Assembly: GCA_016873095.1 (NCBI GenBank)
Contig: VGYC01000058.1
Span: 1-37,284, forward strand
Origin: Planctomycetota bacterium
GTDB taxonomy: Bacteria; Planctomycetota; Planctomycetia; Gemmatales; Gemmataceae
Length of the DNA stretch: 37,284 bases
Reading direction: 5' to 3'
The notes under the pieces were generated by a model. The model saw only the letters and a program-made list of their open reading frames with translations, was not told the origin of the DNA and searched no databases. Each line of letters starts with the position of its first letter. Positions within the stretch are counted from its first letter, which is position 1. Position numbers and translations under genes: made by a program. Of this stretch, positions 8,090 to 15,550 are shown piece by piece.

Positions 8090-8119
8090 GCGGGTCTCCC
8101 GATGCCAGGAGACCCGCCT
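8090..8119 (-). terminator. Strong hairpin downstream of diheme peroxidase gene
   Basis: Eleven-base perfect arms GGCGGGTCTCC (8090-8100) and GGAGACCCGCC (8109-8119) with an 8-base loop, starting about 30 bases after the stop of the minus-strand cytochrome gene. No U-tract follows on that strand, so it may stabilise the mRNA end or need a factor to terminate. Confidence 0.45.
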
Positions 8120-8147
8120 ACTCAACCCGACAAGAGGAAAAACGCCA

Positions 8148-9590
8148 TCAAAGCTGATCGAGAAACGCGACCAGGTCGCGCTTCTCCGCCTGGGTTAGCT
8201 GCGTTTCGAGGATCAGGTTGAAGAACTCGACCACGTCTTCGAGCGTGAGCAGCCGGCCATCGTGGAGGTACGGCGGCGACTCCTTGATGCCACGCAGCGT
8301 AAATGTCTTGATCGGCCCCTGGGCGGTGGCGACCATGCCATTGATCCGCTGTGGCTTGTAGAAGCGTTCCACGCGCAGATTGTGCATCGAGTTATCGGTG
8401 TAATACGGCGCCGGGTGGCACATGGCGCACTTGGCCTTGCCGAAGAACAACGCCTGGCCACGCATCTCCGGCGAGTCGGCCGAAAGCTTCTTTGGATTCA
8501 GCTTGCCGTCCAGTCCGAGATTGGGCGCCGGCGGGAAATCGAGCAGGTCCTGAACCTCGGCCATGAAGTGCACCTGTGTCGAGCGGTTCAGGAAATTGAT
8601 GCCCTTGGCGATGGCGGTGAGCGGATCGCCGTCGAAGTAGGCGGCAAGCTGCTCGAACTCGGTGAAGTCCTCCACGCTCTTCATGGCGCGCTGCGAGCCG
8701 AAGATGCGCTGCACGTTGACGCCGCGCAAGCTGACGGTATCGATGCGGCGCCGGTGCGACTGCGGGCGTATGTCGCCGACCAGGTGCGTCGCCGACGAGG
8801 TGTGGCCGTTGACGTGGCAATCGAAGCAGGCCACGCCCTGGCTGGCGATTTCCGTCTTGCGATCGTGCGTGGCGTTGAATTGCTGTTGTGGGAACTGCGT
8901 CACCAGCAAGCGCATGCCTTCCAGGTCCTTGGCGTTCAAGATGCCCTGGAACAGGTCCTGGAAATTCTCGATGGTGACGACCTTGCCTTGTGACACGTCG
9001 CCGAGGTCCGGACGTGTCGTCAGGAACATTGCCGGCGGAAACTCGGGCAGAAAATGCTCCGGCAGATCGAAGTCGAGATCGAAGCGCTCGAGGCGTTTGA
9101 ACTGCTTGATCTGGTGCTGTGGAAATACCATGCCGCCGACTGGATGATTGGGGTGCGGCAAAGGCAGGTAACCCTTGGGGAACAGTCCCTTGTCGCGGAT
9201 GTCTTCGGGCGACATCTTCGCAAGTTCCTGCCAGGTGACGCCAGCGGGCAGCCGGGCGGTCGGGCCGACGGGTACAGGCTTGCCACGTGTCATCTTGGTA
9301 CGCTTGCTGACCTTGCGCGCGAGGTCGTAACGCTCTTCGAGCAGCGCCTTCTGCCGGGCCATGACCTCGGCCTTGCCGGCCTTGTCCTTGGCCATCATGT
9401 CGGCAAAGGTCTGTTTGCCGATCAGCACGGGCGAGATCTGGTCGTAGCTGGTCTTGCCGACCTCACGCTTGGGAGGCGGCGCGTCGTTGTTCGGCTGGGT
9501 CAGCGATTGCCCGGCCAGCACGAGGGCCAGCCCGGCACCAACAATTCCGGCCAACCACAGCCGAGGATTACGAATTCTCGAGTGTCGCAT
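8148..9590 (-). CDS. Diheme cytochrome c peroxidase/MauG-like protein
   Basis: A 480-residue exported protein. An N-terminal membrane signal (LWLAGIVGAGLALVLAG, about residues 11-27) is followed by two c-type heme sites, CFDCH at 255-259 and CAMCH at 388-392. The second half has the typical peroxidase/MauG features: EMRGQALFFGKAKCAMCHPAPYYTDNS, then FTLRGIKESPPYLHDGR and LEDVVEFFN. These enzymes reduce hydrogen peroxide to water with electrons from small cytochromes, or oxidise other substrates, in the periplasm. The first ~230 residues are longer than in CcpA-type enzymes. AGGAGG lies six bases before the ATG. It is divergent from an OxyR gene with an OxyR-type operator between them, so peroxide induction is likely. 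Confidence 0.88.
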   Translation of the reverse strand: MRHSRIRNPRLWLAGIVGAGLALVLAGQSLTQPNNDAPPPKREVGKTSYDQISPVLIGKQTFADMMAKDKAGKAEVMARQKALLEERYDLARKVSKRTKMTRGKPVPVGPTARLPAGVTWQELAKMSPEDIRDKGLFPKGYLPLPHPNHPVGGMVFPQHQIKQFKRLERFDLDFDLPEHFLPEFPPAMFLTTRPDLGDVSQGKVVTIENFQDLFQGILNAKDLEGMRLLVTQFPQQQFNATHDRKTEIASQGVACFDCHVNGHTSSATHLVGDIRPQSHRRRIDTVSLRGVNVQRIFGSQRAMKSVEDFTEFEQLAAYFDGDPLTAIAKGINFLNRSTQVHFMAEVQDLLDFPPAPNLGLDGKLNPKKLSADSPEMRGQALFFGKAKCAMCHPAPYYTDNSMHNLRVERFYKPQRINGMVATAQGPIKTFTLRGIKESPPYLHDGRLLTLEDVVEFFNLILETQLTQAEKRDLVAFLDQL

Positions 9591-9680
9591 GGAGAGCCTC
9601 CTGTAAAAATGGCCGCTCGCGTCCTGGCGCGCATCGGCGCGTCGGCACGCGGTGCAGATGTCCTTCTAGCCATGCATCTT

Positions 9681-9728
9681 CTATAAGTGAAATATATAAT
9701 TGCTATTCTTTCGATAGGATCCGCCTAT
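9681..9728. promoter_or_regulatory. OxyR-type operator in the peroxidase-oxyR divergent region
   Basis: Tetranucleotides in 11-base register: CTAT 9681, ATAT 9692, CTAT 9703, ATAG 9714, CTAT 9725, each separated by exactly seven bases. The last four match the established OxyR pattern ATAG-n7-CTAT-n7-ATAG-n7-CTAT with one mismatch. It ends 29 bases before the likely oxyR start and lies 91 bases before the divergent peroxidase start. A 15-base direct repeat (9716-9730 and 9732-9746) overlaps its oxyR-side end. Confidence 0.72.
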
Positions 9729-9756
9729 GGCAGGATCCGCCTATGGAAATGTCGCT

Positions 9757-10638
9757 ATGGAGCTGCAGCAACTGCGCTACTTCGTGGCGGTGGCGGGCAC
9801 CGGGAGCTTCAGCCGTGCAGCGGAGCGCTGCCAGGTGACGCAGCCGTCGTTGAGCCAGCAGATCGCAAGGCTGGAAGGCGGTCTGCGGCAACGACTCTTC
9901 GACCGCACCGGCCGGCAGGTGTTGCTCACCGATGCTGGCCGACTCCTTCTGGCGAGTGCCGAGGCCATCCTCGCCGCCGTCGAAGACGCGGAGCGCAAGC
10001 TGCGCGAGAGCGACACACTGGCGGGCGGCCAGGTCACGCTTGGCGCCTTGCCGACCATCGCGCCCTATTTGCTGCCGCGCGTCCTCAAGAAATTCATGAC
10101 CCGCTTTCCCGGAGTCGAGATCACGGTGCACGAGGACGTGACCAAGCATCTCCTGGAAGGCATCACTGCCGGCGACCTTGATCTGGCACTGATCGCGCTG
10201 CCCGTCCCCGACGAACGGCTGCACGTCGAACCGCTGCTGACCGAACCGCTGCTGCTGGCGTTGCCGCCCAGACATCGGCTGCTCAGGCGGCGCCGCATCG
10301 GGCTCAATGACCTGCGGACGGAGCGCTTTATCTTGCTCAACGAGATGCATTGCCTGGGCGAACAGGTGGTGAGTTTTTGCCGGGCCAACGAGTGCCATCC
10401 GCGCGTCGGCTGCCGGAGCGCGCAGATTTCGACCATTCAGAACCTGATCGCGCTGGGCCAGGGCGTGTCACTGCTGCCGGACATGGCCCGCAAGGCGGAC
10501 GTGAGCCGCCAGTTGCCATATCGCCGCCTATGGGGCGCCCAGCCGACGCGCACCATCGCCGTCATCCGCCGCAAGTATCGCTCCACGGGACTGGCCGTGG
10601 AGCGCTTCGTGGGACATCTGAAGAAGGAATGCAGCTGA
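9757..10638 (+). CDS. oxyR: LysR-family hydrogen-peroxide sensor OxyR
   Basis: A 293-residue LysR-type regulator. The winged helix-turn-helix is at about residues 1-60 (FVAVAGTGSFSRAAERCQVTQPSLSQQIARLE) and the effector-binding domain follows. Within it, MHCLGEQVVSFC places Cys199 and Cys208 nine residues apart in the context HCL..Q..xFC, the same residues and numbering as the redox-active disulfide pair of E. coli OxyR. OxyR is oxidised by peroxide and then activates catalase or peroxidase genes. ATG 9757 gives this numbering; ATG 9727 would add ten residues and would lie inside the operator. No clear ribosome-binding site is seen for either. The divergent diheme peroxidase is the likely target. 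It ends 12 bases from the convergent DUF4838 gene. Confidence 0.88.
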   Translation: MELQQLRYFVAVAGTGSFSRAAERCQVTQPSLSQQIARLEGGLRQRLFDRTGRQVLLTDAGRLLLASAEAILAAVEDAERKLRESDTLAGGQVTLGALPTIAPYLLPRVLKKFMTRFPGVEITVHEDVTKHLLEGITAGDLDLALIALPVPDERLHVEPLLTEPLLLALPPRHRLLRRRRIGLNDLRTERFILLNEMHCLGEQVVSFCRANECHPRVGCRSAQISTIQNLIALGQGVSLLPDMARKADVSRQLPYRRLWGAQPTRTIAVIRRKYRSTGLAVERFVGHLKKECS

Positions 10639-10650
10639 CGGGGCTGACGG

Positions 10651-12972
10651 TCATTTCTCCCGGTACAGCAGCGCCGGCGCCAGCATGCCGCCAGTCCCCA
10701 GTTCGTTGAAGAAGGTGCGCGTGCACAGGATGGCGATCTTGTTCGCTCCCGGCTGGAGAGCCGTGGTGATGTCGAAGGACACGGGCTGGCAATAGCCGTC
10801 GAAGTCCGCGCTCGATTTGTTCTTGGCATCCACGAAGGGCACATGCTTGCCATTGATGAACACCTTGGCCGTACCGTCCGTCGCACCCAGCCAGAGGTAG
10901 ACCTTCTTGCCGGCCGGGACGGCAGGGACATTGACCTGCGTGCGGTACCACATCGACTTGAACCAATCGTGATAGCCGATCGTGGACCAGGTTTCCAGGC
11001 ACACGTCTGTGGTCTTCCATGCCTTGTCGTCGAAGTCAGCCCTGGCCCAGCCGAGCGACTCGCCCTTCTTGTCCTTGTCCGCCTGGTAGCGAAACTCGCG
11101 GAGCGGCTTGGCAGTCAACAGCTGAAACTTCGAGGCAATGCGATTGGCATCGTCGTACGTCTTCTGATAGAACTCGCCGAAGTATCGACCATTCACCGTG
11201 TCATCGCCGGCCCAGGATGCGTTTGTGAAGCAATGCTGGTGCTTGTACTTCTTGCCGAGGGCCGAGACCCGCTTGCGCCACGCGGCCGCCTCGCCGGCCA
11301 GCTTGTCGAAACGCCCTTCCGCCTGGTCGTAGCGAAGCTTCATGAACAGTTCGAAGAGCGACAGAGACTCGTTGGCCAGGGCGACGCGCTGCTTCTCGAT
11401 CGGCGACTTGCAAGCGGCGATGGCGTCGTTCAGCAGTTGCCGGGCCTTCTTGAGCCGTTCGCGCGACCAGAAGCGCATGTAGGCAAAGCCGCAGCCGGAG
11501 TACTCCGGCGTCGTGGTCCAGACGTCGTCCACGAAACTCCAGTAGGCGGCCATCGGCTTGGCAGCGGCGCCGTAGAATCGCGTGTTGATCTCGTCGATGA
11601 TGGCGGCCGGCTTCAGGCTCGGGTCCCAGGCGAGGCGGCAACCCATCCAGTTGGCGTGCATGTGCGTCTCGAAGTTCGGCGTCGTTTCCGGCTGCCAGAA
11701 CTTGCACTTGTTCTTCATCACGAACGGGATGTCCAGGCTCCAGCGCTTGAGCATCGGCATCGGCGCCGAAGTCTCGGCAAGGTTGTCGGCGTAGCAGTAC
11801 ATCGAGATCTCCTTCGACGCCTTGGCCCAGCCCTCGACCAGGTAGCGCAGTTCCTTGGCGCCGTGCGCCGAGTCATCCGTCATCGAATGATAGCGGCACA
11901 GCGCGATGGGCGCGATCTGCGGCACGATGTTCGGATGCAGCTTCTCGCGCACTGGCGGACGGATGTACTGCGCGTAGGCGAGCATGCCGAAGAGCACGTC
12001 CGGCTGCTTGGCAGCCACCTTGGTGGCGATGCGGTTGCACAGCACCATGAGCCGATCGGTGAGCGACACGACTTGCGAGGTTGGGTCGAAGTCGCCGGCG
12101 TCCAGGGCCTTGTCCTCCTTGGATTCGTCGAAATCCATGCCGTCGTTGGGCGAAAGTGAGTACGTAGGCTCGGGGGCAGTGGCATGCCGGTCCAGGATGC
12201 TTTTCGCAATGTGATCGGCCAGGGTGGCGCTGCTCCACTTCAAGCGCACGGGGTTTGGCTTGCCACCCACCACGCCGACCCACTCCGGGTGCTTTTTACG
12301 ATCTTCCTTGCTGACGTACATTTCGAGCGCGTGGCCGGCGGACAGCAGCAAGCCGCCATGTCGGTTGCGCCGCTTGAAGGCATCATCGGCGTACCAGATG
12401 CCGCGATATGTCGTGCCGGGCGCCGAGGAGAAGTCCAGCTCCGGTAGCGCGATGGTCTTGGTTTGTGGAACCACTTCACCCAGGTCGCTGGGCATGTACC
12501 AGCGGCAGCCGAGCCGATCCAGCAATTCATAAACAGCGTAGCTGGCGGCCAGATCGGACTCGCCCAGCAGTCCCACGCCTCTCGGCGAGACGACGACGCG
12601 GAAGCCCTGCCTGAAGGGAGCCTTGATCTTGCCGGGACCGAAGGTCTTTTCGGCCAGCGCGCCGATGAGTATGGCGAGTTGCTTGCCGTCCGTGGCTGGC
12701 GTGGTCGCGATCTCGACTTTCGCGCCGGAGATCTTGCCCAGGTACAGCGCGAGGTCCTTGACCGACTCGCGAAGCCGTTGCCGTTGCCGCTCCGCCTCCA
12801 GGGCCGGGCCCTTGAGCTTGTTGACATCCTTGTCGCCTGCCATCCCATCTGCGGCTACACGAATCGCCGCCTGCGGCCGGCCATCCTGGATCAGCACGAC
12901 ATCCGCGGCCGTCACCGGCGCTATGAAAAGCACAAAGGCGGTTAGCGTGAACACTGGCCTTATCGCGATCAT
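10651..12972 (-). CDS. Secreted DUF4838 (alpha-glucuronidase-like) protein
   Basis: A 773-residue protein with a signal peptide (VFTLTAFVLFIAPVTAA, cut near residue 23). Residues 70-190 resemble the N-terminal domain that precedes family 67 alpha-glucuronidases (ESVKDLALYLGKISGAKV; SYAVYELLDRLGCRWYMPSDLGEVVP). The central part matches the DUF4838 type (SLSPNDGMDFDES; FGMLAYAQY; MHANWMGCRLAWDP). The last ~150 residues look like a beta-sandwich carbohydrate-binding domain (WYRTQVNVPAVPAGKKVYLWLGATDGTAKVFINGK). Such proteins are numerous in Planctomycetes and are believed to act on complex polysaccharides; no activity is proven here. AGGAGAGG precedes the ATG. It converges on oxyR with a 12-base gap and no obvious terminator. 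Confidence 0.83.
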   Translation of the reverse strand: MIAIRPVFTLTAFVLFIAPVTAADVVLIQDGRPQAAIRVAADGMAGDKDVNKLKGPALEAERQRQRLRESVKDLALYLGKISGAKVEIATTPATDGKQLAILIGALAEKTFGPGKIKAPFRQGFRVVVSPRGVGLLGESDLAASYAVYELLDRLGCRWYMPSDLGEVVPQTKTIALPELDFSSAPGTTYRGIWYADDAFKRRNRHGGLLLSAGHALEMYVSKEDRKKHPEWVGVVGGKPNPVRLKWSSATLADHIAKSILDRHATAPEPTYSLSPNDGMDFDESKEDKALDAGDFDPTSQVVSLTDRLMVLCNRIATKVAAKQPDVLFGMLAYAQYIRPPVREKLHPNIVPQIAPIALCRYHSMTDDSAHGAKELRYLVEGWAKASKEISMYCYADNLAETSAPMPMLKRWSLDIPFVMKNKCKFWQPETTPNFETHMHANWMGCRLAWDPSLKPAAIIDEINTRFYGAAAKPMAAYWSFVDDVWTTTPEYSGCGFAYMRFWSRERLKKARQLLNDAIAACKSPIEKQRVALANESLSLFELFMKLRYDQAEGRFDKLAGEAAAWRKRVSALGKKYKHQHCFTNASWAGDDTVNGRYFGEFYQKTYDDANRIASKFQLLTAKPLREFRYQADKDKKGESLGWARADFDDKAWKTTDVCLETWSTIGYHDWFKSMWYRTQVNVPAVPAGKKVYLWLGATDGTAKVFINGKHVPFVDAKNKSSADFDGYCQPVSFDITTALQPGANKIAILCTRTFFNELGTGGMLAPALLYREK

Positions 12973-13208
12973 GATGCCTCTCCTCTGCCTGGAAACGCCC
13001 TTGCCTCTGCGTCGGGCTGTGCAATTGATCTAGGAGGTGGTACACGGCGCGGCAAAGACGCCCCATCGAGACAAGCGATTGACACACGCCCGACATTTCG
13101 TTATTCCAGCCGGCCGCACTGCCGATGCATTACGCTAGGACCATTACGCCACGCCTTGGCGGCGCCGGCGGCAATTCGGCAAATCTGGGGAACAAGGGAG
13201 GAATGAAC

Positions 13209-13550
13209 ATGGCCTGTCATCACGGGAATCACGAGCACAAGCACGGCCCTAATTGTGGGCACACCGGCATCATGCACAAGGGACACGTCGACTACCTGCA
13301 CGACGGCCATCTGCATCACCAGAACGGTGGCACGGTCGAAGAACATTGCCTGGAGGTAAGCGGAATCAACCCCGCCGTCTGCACGCCGCATCACAGCTGC
13401 GCCGGGCATGAGAAGGGACACAAGCACGGCCCCAACTGCGGCCACGCCGCCATTCCGCACGGCGACCACATCGACTACCTCGTGGACGGCCACCTGCACC
13501 ATCCGCACGGCGACCACTGCGACGACCATGGGCCGGTGCAACGGGCTTGA
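13209..13550 (+). CDS. Histidine-rich metal-binding protein with internal duplication
   Basis: A 113-residue protein with about a fifth His plus Cys pairs. Two copies of one unit are visible: HKHGPNCGHTGIMHKGHVDY with LHDGHLHH, and HKHGPNCGHAAIPHGDHIDY with LVDGHLHHPHGDH. Between them lies a Cys-containing linker (EEHCLEVSGINPAVCTPHHSC). There is no signal peptide. Similar HGPxCGHxxIPHGDHxDYxxDGHLHH proteins occur in many bacteria and are presumed to bind or buffer zinc, nickel or other metals; function is unproven. GGGAGGA lies just before two possible starts; its spacing fits ATG 13209 (seven bases) rather than the adjacent ATG 13203. Confidence 0.75.
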   Translation: MACHHGNHEHKHGPNCGHTGIMHKGHVDYLHDGHLHHQNGGTVEEHCLEVSGINPAVCTPHHSCAGHEKGHKHGPNCGHAAIPHGDHIDYLVDGHLHHPHGDHCDDHGPVQRA

Positions 13551-13625
13551 TCGTCCATCTCCGGGAGTGTTGACGCCCGCAAGGGCGCTGGGTCCTTTGG
13601 CCGGTGACTGTGCGCGCGACCTGCT

Positions 13626-14330
13626 GTGTGCGCTCGTGCAGCCAGCACCTCGGACTGCACGAAGAAGAGCGAGCCGGGCGGCGAAGGTAAAGAGACCTTC
13701 ACCATCAGTCCCTCGGCCAATGCCACAACGGTCACGCCGGGAGCACGAGAGAATGTCACGCTGACGATTCGGCCCTCGCGCCGATTCAAGCAGACCGTGA
13801 AGCTGGAGGCCAAGCCGTTGCAGGATGGCGTCAAGCCAAGCCTTGAAGAGAAGGAAGTCACCGTGGATGGCAGCAACCGCGACATCAAGCTGACCGTGGC
13901 AGCCGTCGATAGCGCCGCGGCTGGCAAGTACGGCATCCGCGTGACGGCCACGCCCGAAAAAGGCGACCCCACCACTTTCGATCTCGACGTCAATGTCGAG
14001 CGCAAGCGCGAAGACAAGTTTGAGATAACCGGCCCGCTCACCTCCACCAACGTCACCCAGGGGGACAGCAGTACCGCCACCGTGATGCTGCGGCCATCAC
14101 GGGAGTTCAAGCAGACTGTCAAGCTCGAGGCCAAGCCACTCGAGGACGGCATCAAGTGCGAAATCCAGGACCGATCAGTGAAGCTCAACGGCGAAAACCG
14201 CGAGATCAAGTTGACCGTGACGGCGGACAACAACGCCACCGTCGGCAAGCGCAACATACGTGTGACCGCAACTCCCGAGAGCGGCGGCCCCAGCTATGTG
14301 GACGTTACCTTCAATGTCAAGAAGAAGTAG
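13626..14330 (+). CDS. Protein with two tandem Ig-like beta-sandwich repeats, start uncertain
   Basis: A frame of 234 residues containing two similar ~95-residue units: one with TLTIRPSRRFKQTVKLEAKP and IKLTVAA, and the second with TVMLRPSREFKQTVKLEAKP and IKLTVTA, each ending in IRVTATPE plus a final strand. This is the pattern of extracellular Ig-like or invasin-like domains. Exported proteins of this kind normally have a lipoprotein signal, and SDCTKKSEPGG looks like the sequence after a lipobox, but no hydrophobic leader is encoded upstream: a stop lies at 13605-13607 and the only starts are GTG 13626 or CTG 13608. The signal sequence may have been lost to a frameshift. It is 15 bases upstream of the next gene. 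Confidence 0.6.
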   Translation: MCARAASTSDCTKKSEPGGEGKETFTISPSANATTVTPGARENVTLTIRPSRRFKQTVKLEAKPLQDGVKPSLEEKEVTVDGSNRDIKLTVAAVDSAAAGKYGIRVTATPEKGDPTTFDLDVNVERKREDKFEITGPLTSTNVTQGDSSTATVMLRPSREFKQTVKLEAKPLEDGIKCEIQDRSVKLNGENREIKLTVTADNNATVGKRNIRVTATPESGGPSYVDVTFNVKKK

Positions 14331-14345
14331 AAAGGAACCTTTCCC

Positions 14346-14597
14346 ATGCAAGCCAGTTTTCAAGCCCGCCGAGTCTCGAAGCCTCGTGCGATCGTCCTGC
14401 GCGATGCGGCCGGCAAGGGCTGTATTCTGCTGTCGACCTTTCAGGGCACGATTGTCATCGCGCCCAAGGGGTCGCGAACGGTGGAAGGCAAAGTGCTTTC
14501 GACCGAGGAAGCCAGCTACGAGTTGCAGCCGGTATGGTGCACAGAGTCCAAGGCCAAGGTCGAAGAGGCCCGCAAGCGTCTCGGCCTCGATGAGTAG
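14346..14597 (+). CDS. Small hypothetical protein
   Basis: An 83-residue protein with no signal peptide or membrane segment. It is predicted to be mainly beta strand (IVLRDAAGKGCILLSTFQGTIVIAP) followed by a C-terminal helix (SKAKVEEARKRLGL). I do not recognise the family. AAAGGAA lies nine bases before the ATG. It follows the Ig-like gene by 15 bases and ends 23 bases before a strong terminator, so these two genes probably form a unit. Confidence 0.6.
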   Translation: MQASFQARRVSKPRAIVLRDAAGKGCILLSTFQGTIVIAPKGSRTVEGKVLSTEEASYELQPVWCTESKAKVEEARKRLGLDE

Positions 14598-14620
14598 TGA
14601 CTTTGGACGCCAATCGGTTG

Positions 14621-14662
14621 AGAGGCGACGGTTCTAGTCCGGGACCGTCGCCTCTTTTTTTG
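14621..14662 (+). terminator. Rho-independent terminator
   Basis: Twelve-base perfect arms AGAGGCGACGGT (14621-14632) and ACCGTCGCCTCT (14644-14655) with an 11-base loop, followed directly by seven further T residues (14656-14662). It closes the preceding transcript and isolates csrA. Confidence 0.92.
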
Positions 14663-14697
14663 CCGCTGTACCTGCTTTCGCAAAAGGGAAAAAGGCC

Positions 14698-14713
14698 GGC
14701 ACGACCTTTGCTT
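14698..14713 (+). promoter_or_regulatory. Sigma-54-type promoter for csrA
   Basis: CGGCACG, four bases, TTGCT: matches the sigma-54 consensus TGGCACG-N4-TTGCW except for the first base, with GG at 14699-14700 and GC at 14711-14712 at the required ten-base separation. A transcript would begin near 14724 and have a ~137-base leader before csrA. The same pattern recurs at 15551. Confidence 0.55.
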
Positions 14714-14860
14714 AGTCCATCACAGCGAGTTCGGCAAAAGCGTGTGTTTTTGTGCGGAAACAAACTCGCGGCATCCTCACCACTCATGTTTGGGCAGATT
14801 GTTGCTCGCAATTGCGCATCATCTTGCCCACGCGTGATCGCAGCTAGGGAAGGAGACATC

Positions 14861-15076
14861 ATGCTCGTTCTGTCAAGGCGCGTCGGCGAAAAGATCAAGA
14901 TCGGCAATGACGTGCTCGTCACCATCATCGCGGTCACGGGCAACCAGGTCCGCATCGGCATCGATGCGCCCCCCGAGATGACGATTCTGCGTGAAGAGCT
15001 GGAGCCATTCGCCAGAGACGAACGGCCGACGCTCGACCGCGGGCATTCCCGCAGCCGGGTCTTGGTTCATACATGA
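14861..15076 (+). CDS. csrA: Carbon storage regulator CsrA
   Basis: A 71-residue RNA-binding regulator. MLVLSRRVGEKIKIG and NQVRIGIDAPPE match CsrA throughout, and Arg44 (ILREEL), critical for RNA binding, is at the same position as in E. coli. CsrA dimers bind GGA motifs in mRNA leaders and control translation or mRNA decay. The C-terminal tail (ARDERPTLDRGHSRSR) is basic and a little longer than in E. coli. GGAGA lies six bases before the ATG, and the run AGGGAAGGAGA there contains GGA motifs, so autoregulation is possible. It stands alone after a terminator, behind a sigma-54-like promoter. Confidence 0.93.
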   Translation: MLVLSRRVGEKIKIGNDVLVTIIAVTGNQVRIGIDAPPEMTILREELEPFARDERPTLDRGHSRSRVLVHT

Positions 15077-15084
15077 CAGGCAGA

Positions 15085-15106
15085 CGACCCGGGAAGGAAT
15101 GGGTCG
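15085..15106 (+). promoter_or_regulatory. Hairpin with AAGGA loop, possible CsrA-binding site
   Basis: Six-base arms CGACCC (15085-15090) and GGGTCG (15101-15106) present the loop GGGAAGGAAT. A GGA in a hairpin loop, ideally ANGGA, is the known CsrA target. It lies nine bases after the csrA stop and 78 bases before the next gene. Confidence 0.4.
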
Positions 15107-15183
15107 AGGCAACGCCAACAGCGATCATTTGCCCTTTCAATTCCGAAACGGTTCGATCACCACGATTCGACAAGGAGCATCCC

Positions 15184-15414
15184 ATGCGCATGGCAATGAT
15201 GATTGGCGTCATTTTGATTGTGGCGAGCGTGCTTTTCCTCGGCTACCAGGGCGTGACTTACATCACGACGCGGGACACCGTGGCCCGTGTCGGCCCCGTC
15301 GAGGTGCAAACGCAGCGAGACCATCCCATCCCGCTCGGTCCAATCCTGAGCGGCGTCGCCCTGGTCGGCGGCATCATCCTAGTAGCAGTCGGCGCGCGGC
15401 GAGGCACGGCATAA
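15184..15414 (+). CDS. Small two-helix membrane protein
   Basis: A 76-residue protein with two membrane helices (residues 4-20, IGVILIVASVLFLGYQG, and about 52-70, GPILSGVALVGGIILVAVG) joined by a polar loop with TTRDTVARVGPVEVQTQ. The GYQGVTYxTxxxVxxxGPxxV pattern is shared with small uncharacterised proteins of many bacteria (DUF3185-like); function unknown. GGAG lies seven bases before ATG 15184. Its TAA stop is followed in the same frame by a basic peptide up to 15510. Confidence 0.7.
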   Translation: MRMAMMIGVILIVASVLFLGYQGVTYITTRDTVARVGPVEVQTQRDHPIPLGPILSGVALVGGIILVAVGARRGTA

Positions 15415-15420
15415 GGCGAC

Positions 15421-15510
15421 ATTAAGAGGCTGACCGCTATCGCCATCGGCTTGTCGAAGGCACGCAAGAAGGGCGCCAGGATACCGGCGAAGCGACGCAA
15501 GGCCGGCTAG
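15421..15510 (+). pseudogene. Remnant of small basic protein, in frame after a TAA stop
   Basis: The frame after the membrane protein's TAA encodes TAIAIGLSKARKKGARIPAKR and ends in TAG at 15508. This resembles the C-terminal half of small basic proteins (DUF6496-like, with an AIAIALSxARKxG motif). No ATG, GTG or ribosome-binding site begins it, so it is likely a remnant, or a readthrough extension of the upstream gene. Confidence 0.35.
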
Positions 15511-15550
15511 TCACTCACCTATGCCGACGGGCGAAGAGTAGCCGCCTACC

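Noticed and set aside
10843-12159. 438-codon open frame on the plus strand inside the DUF4838 gene
   Set aside because: It is antisense to a well-supported gene, has an Arg/Val/Leu/His-biased composition typical of the opposite strand of GC-rich genes, and matches no family.
13605-13607. TGA upstream of the Ig-like gene as another selenocysteine codon
   Set aside because: No homologous coding sequence lies before it and no SECIS-like hairpin follows.
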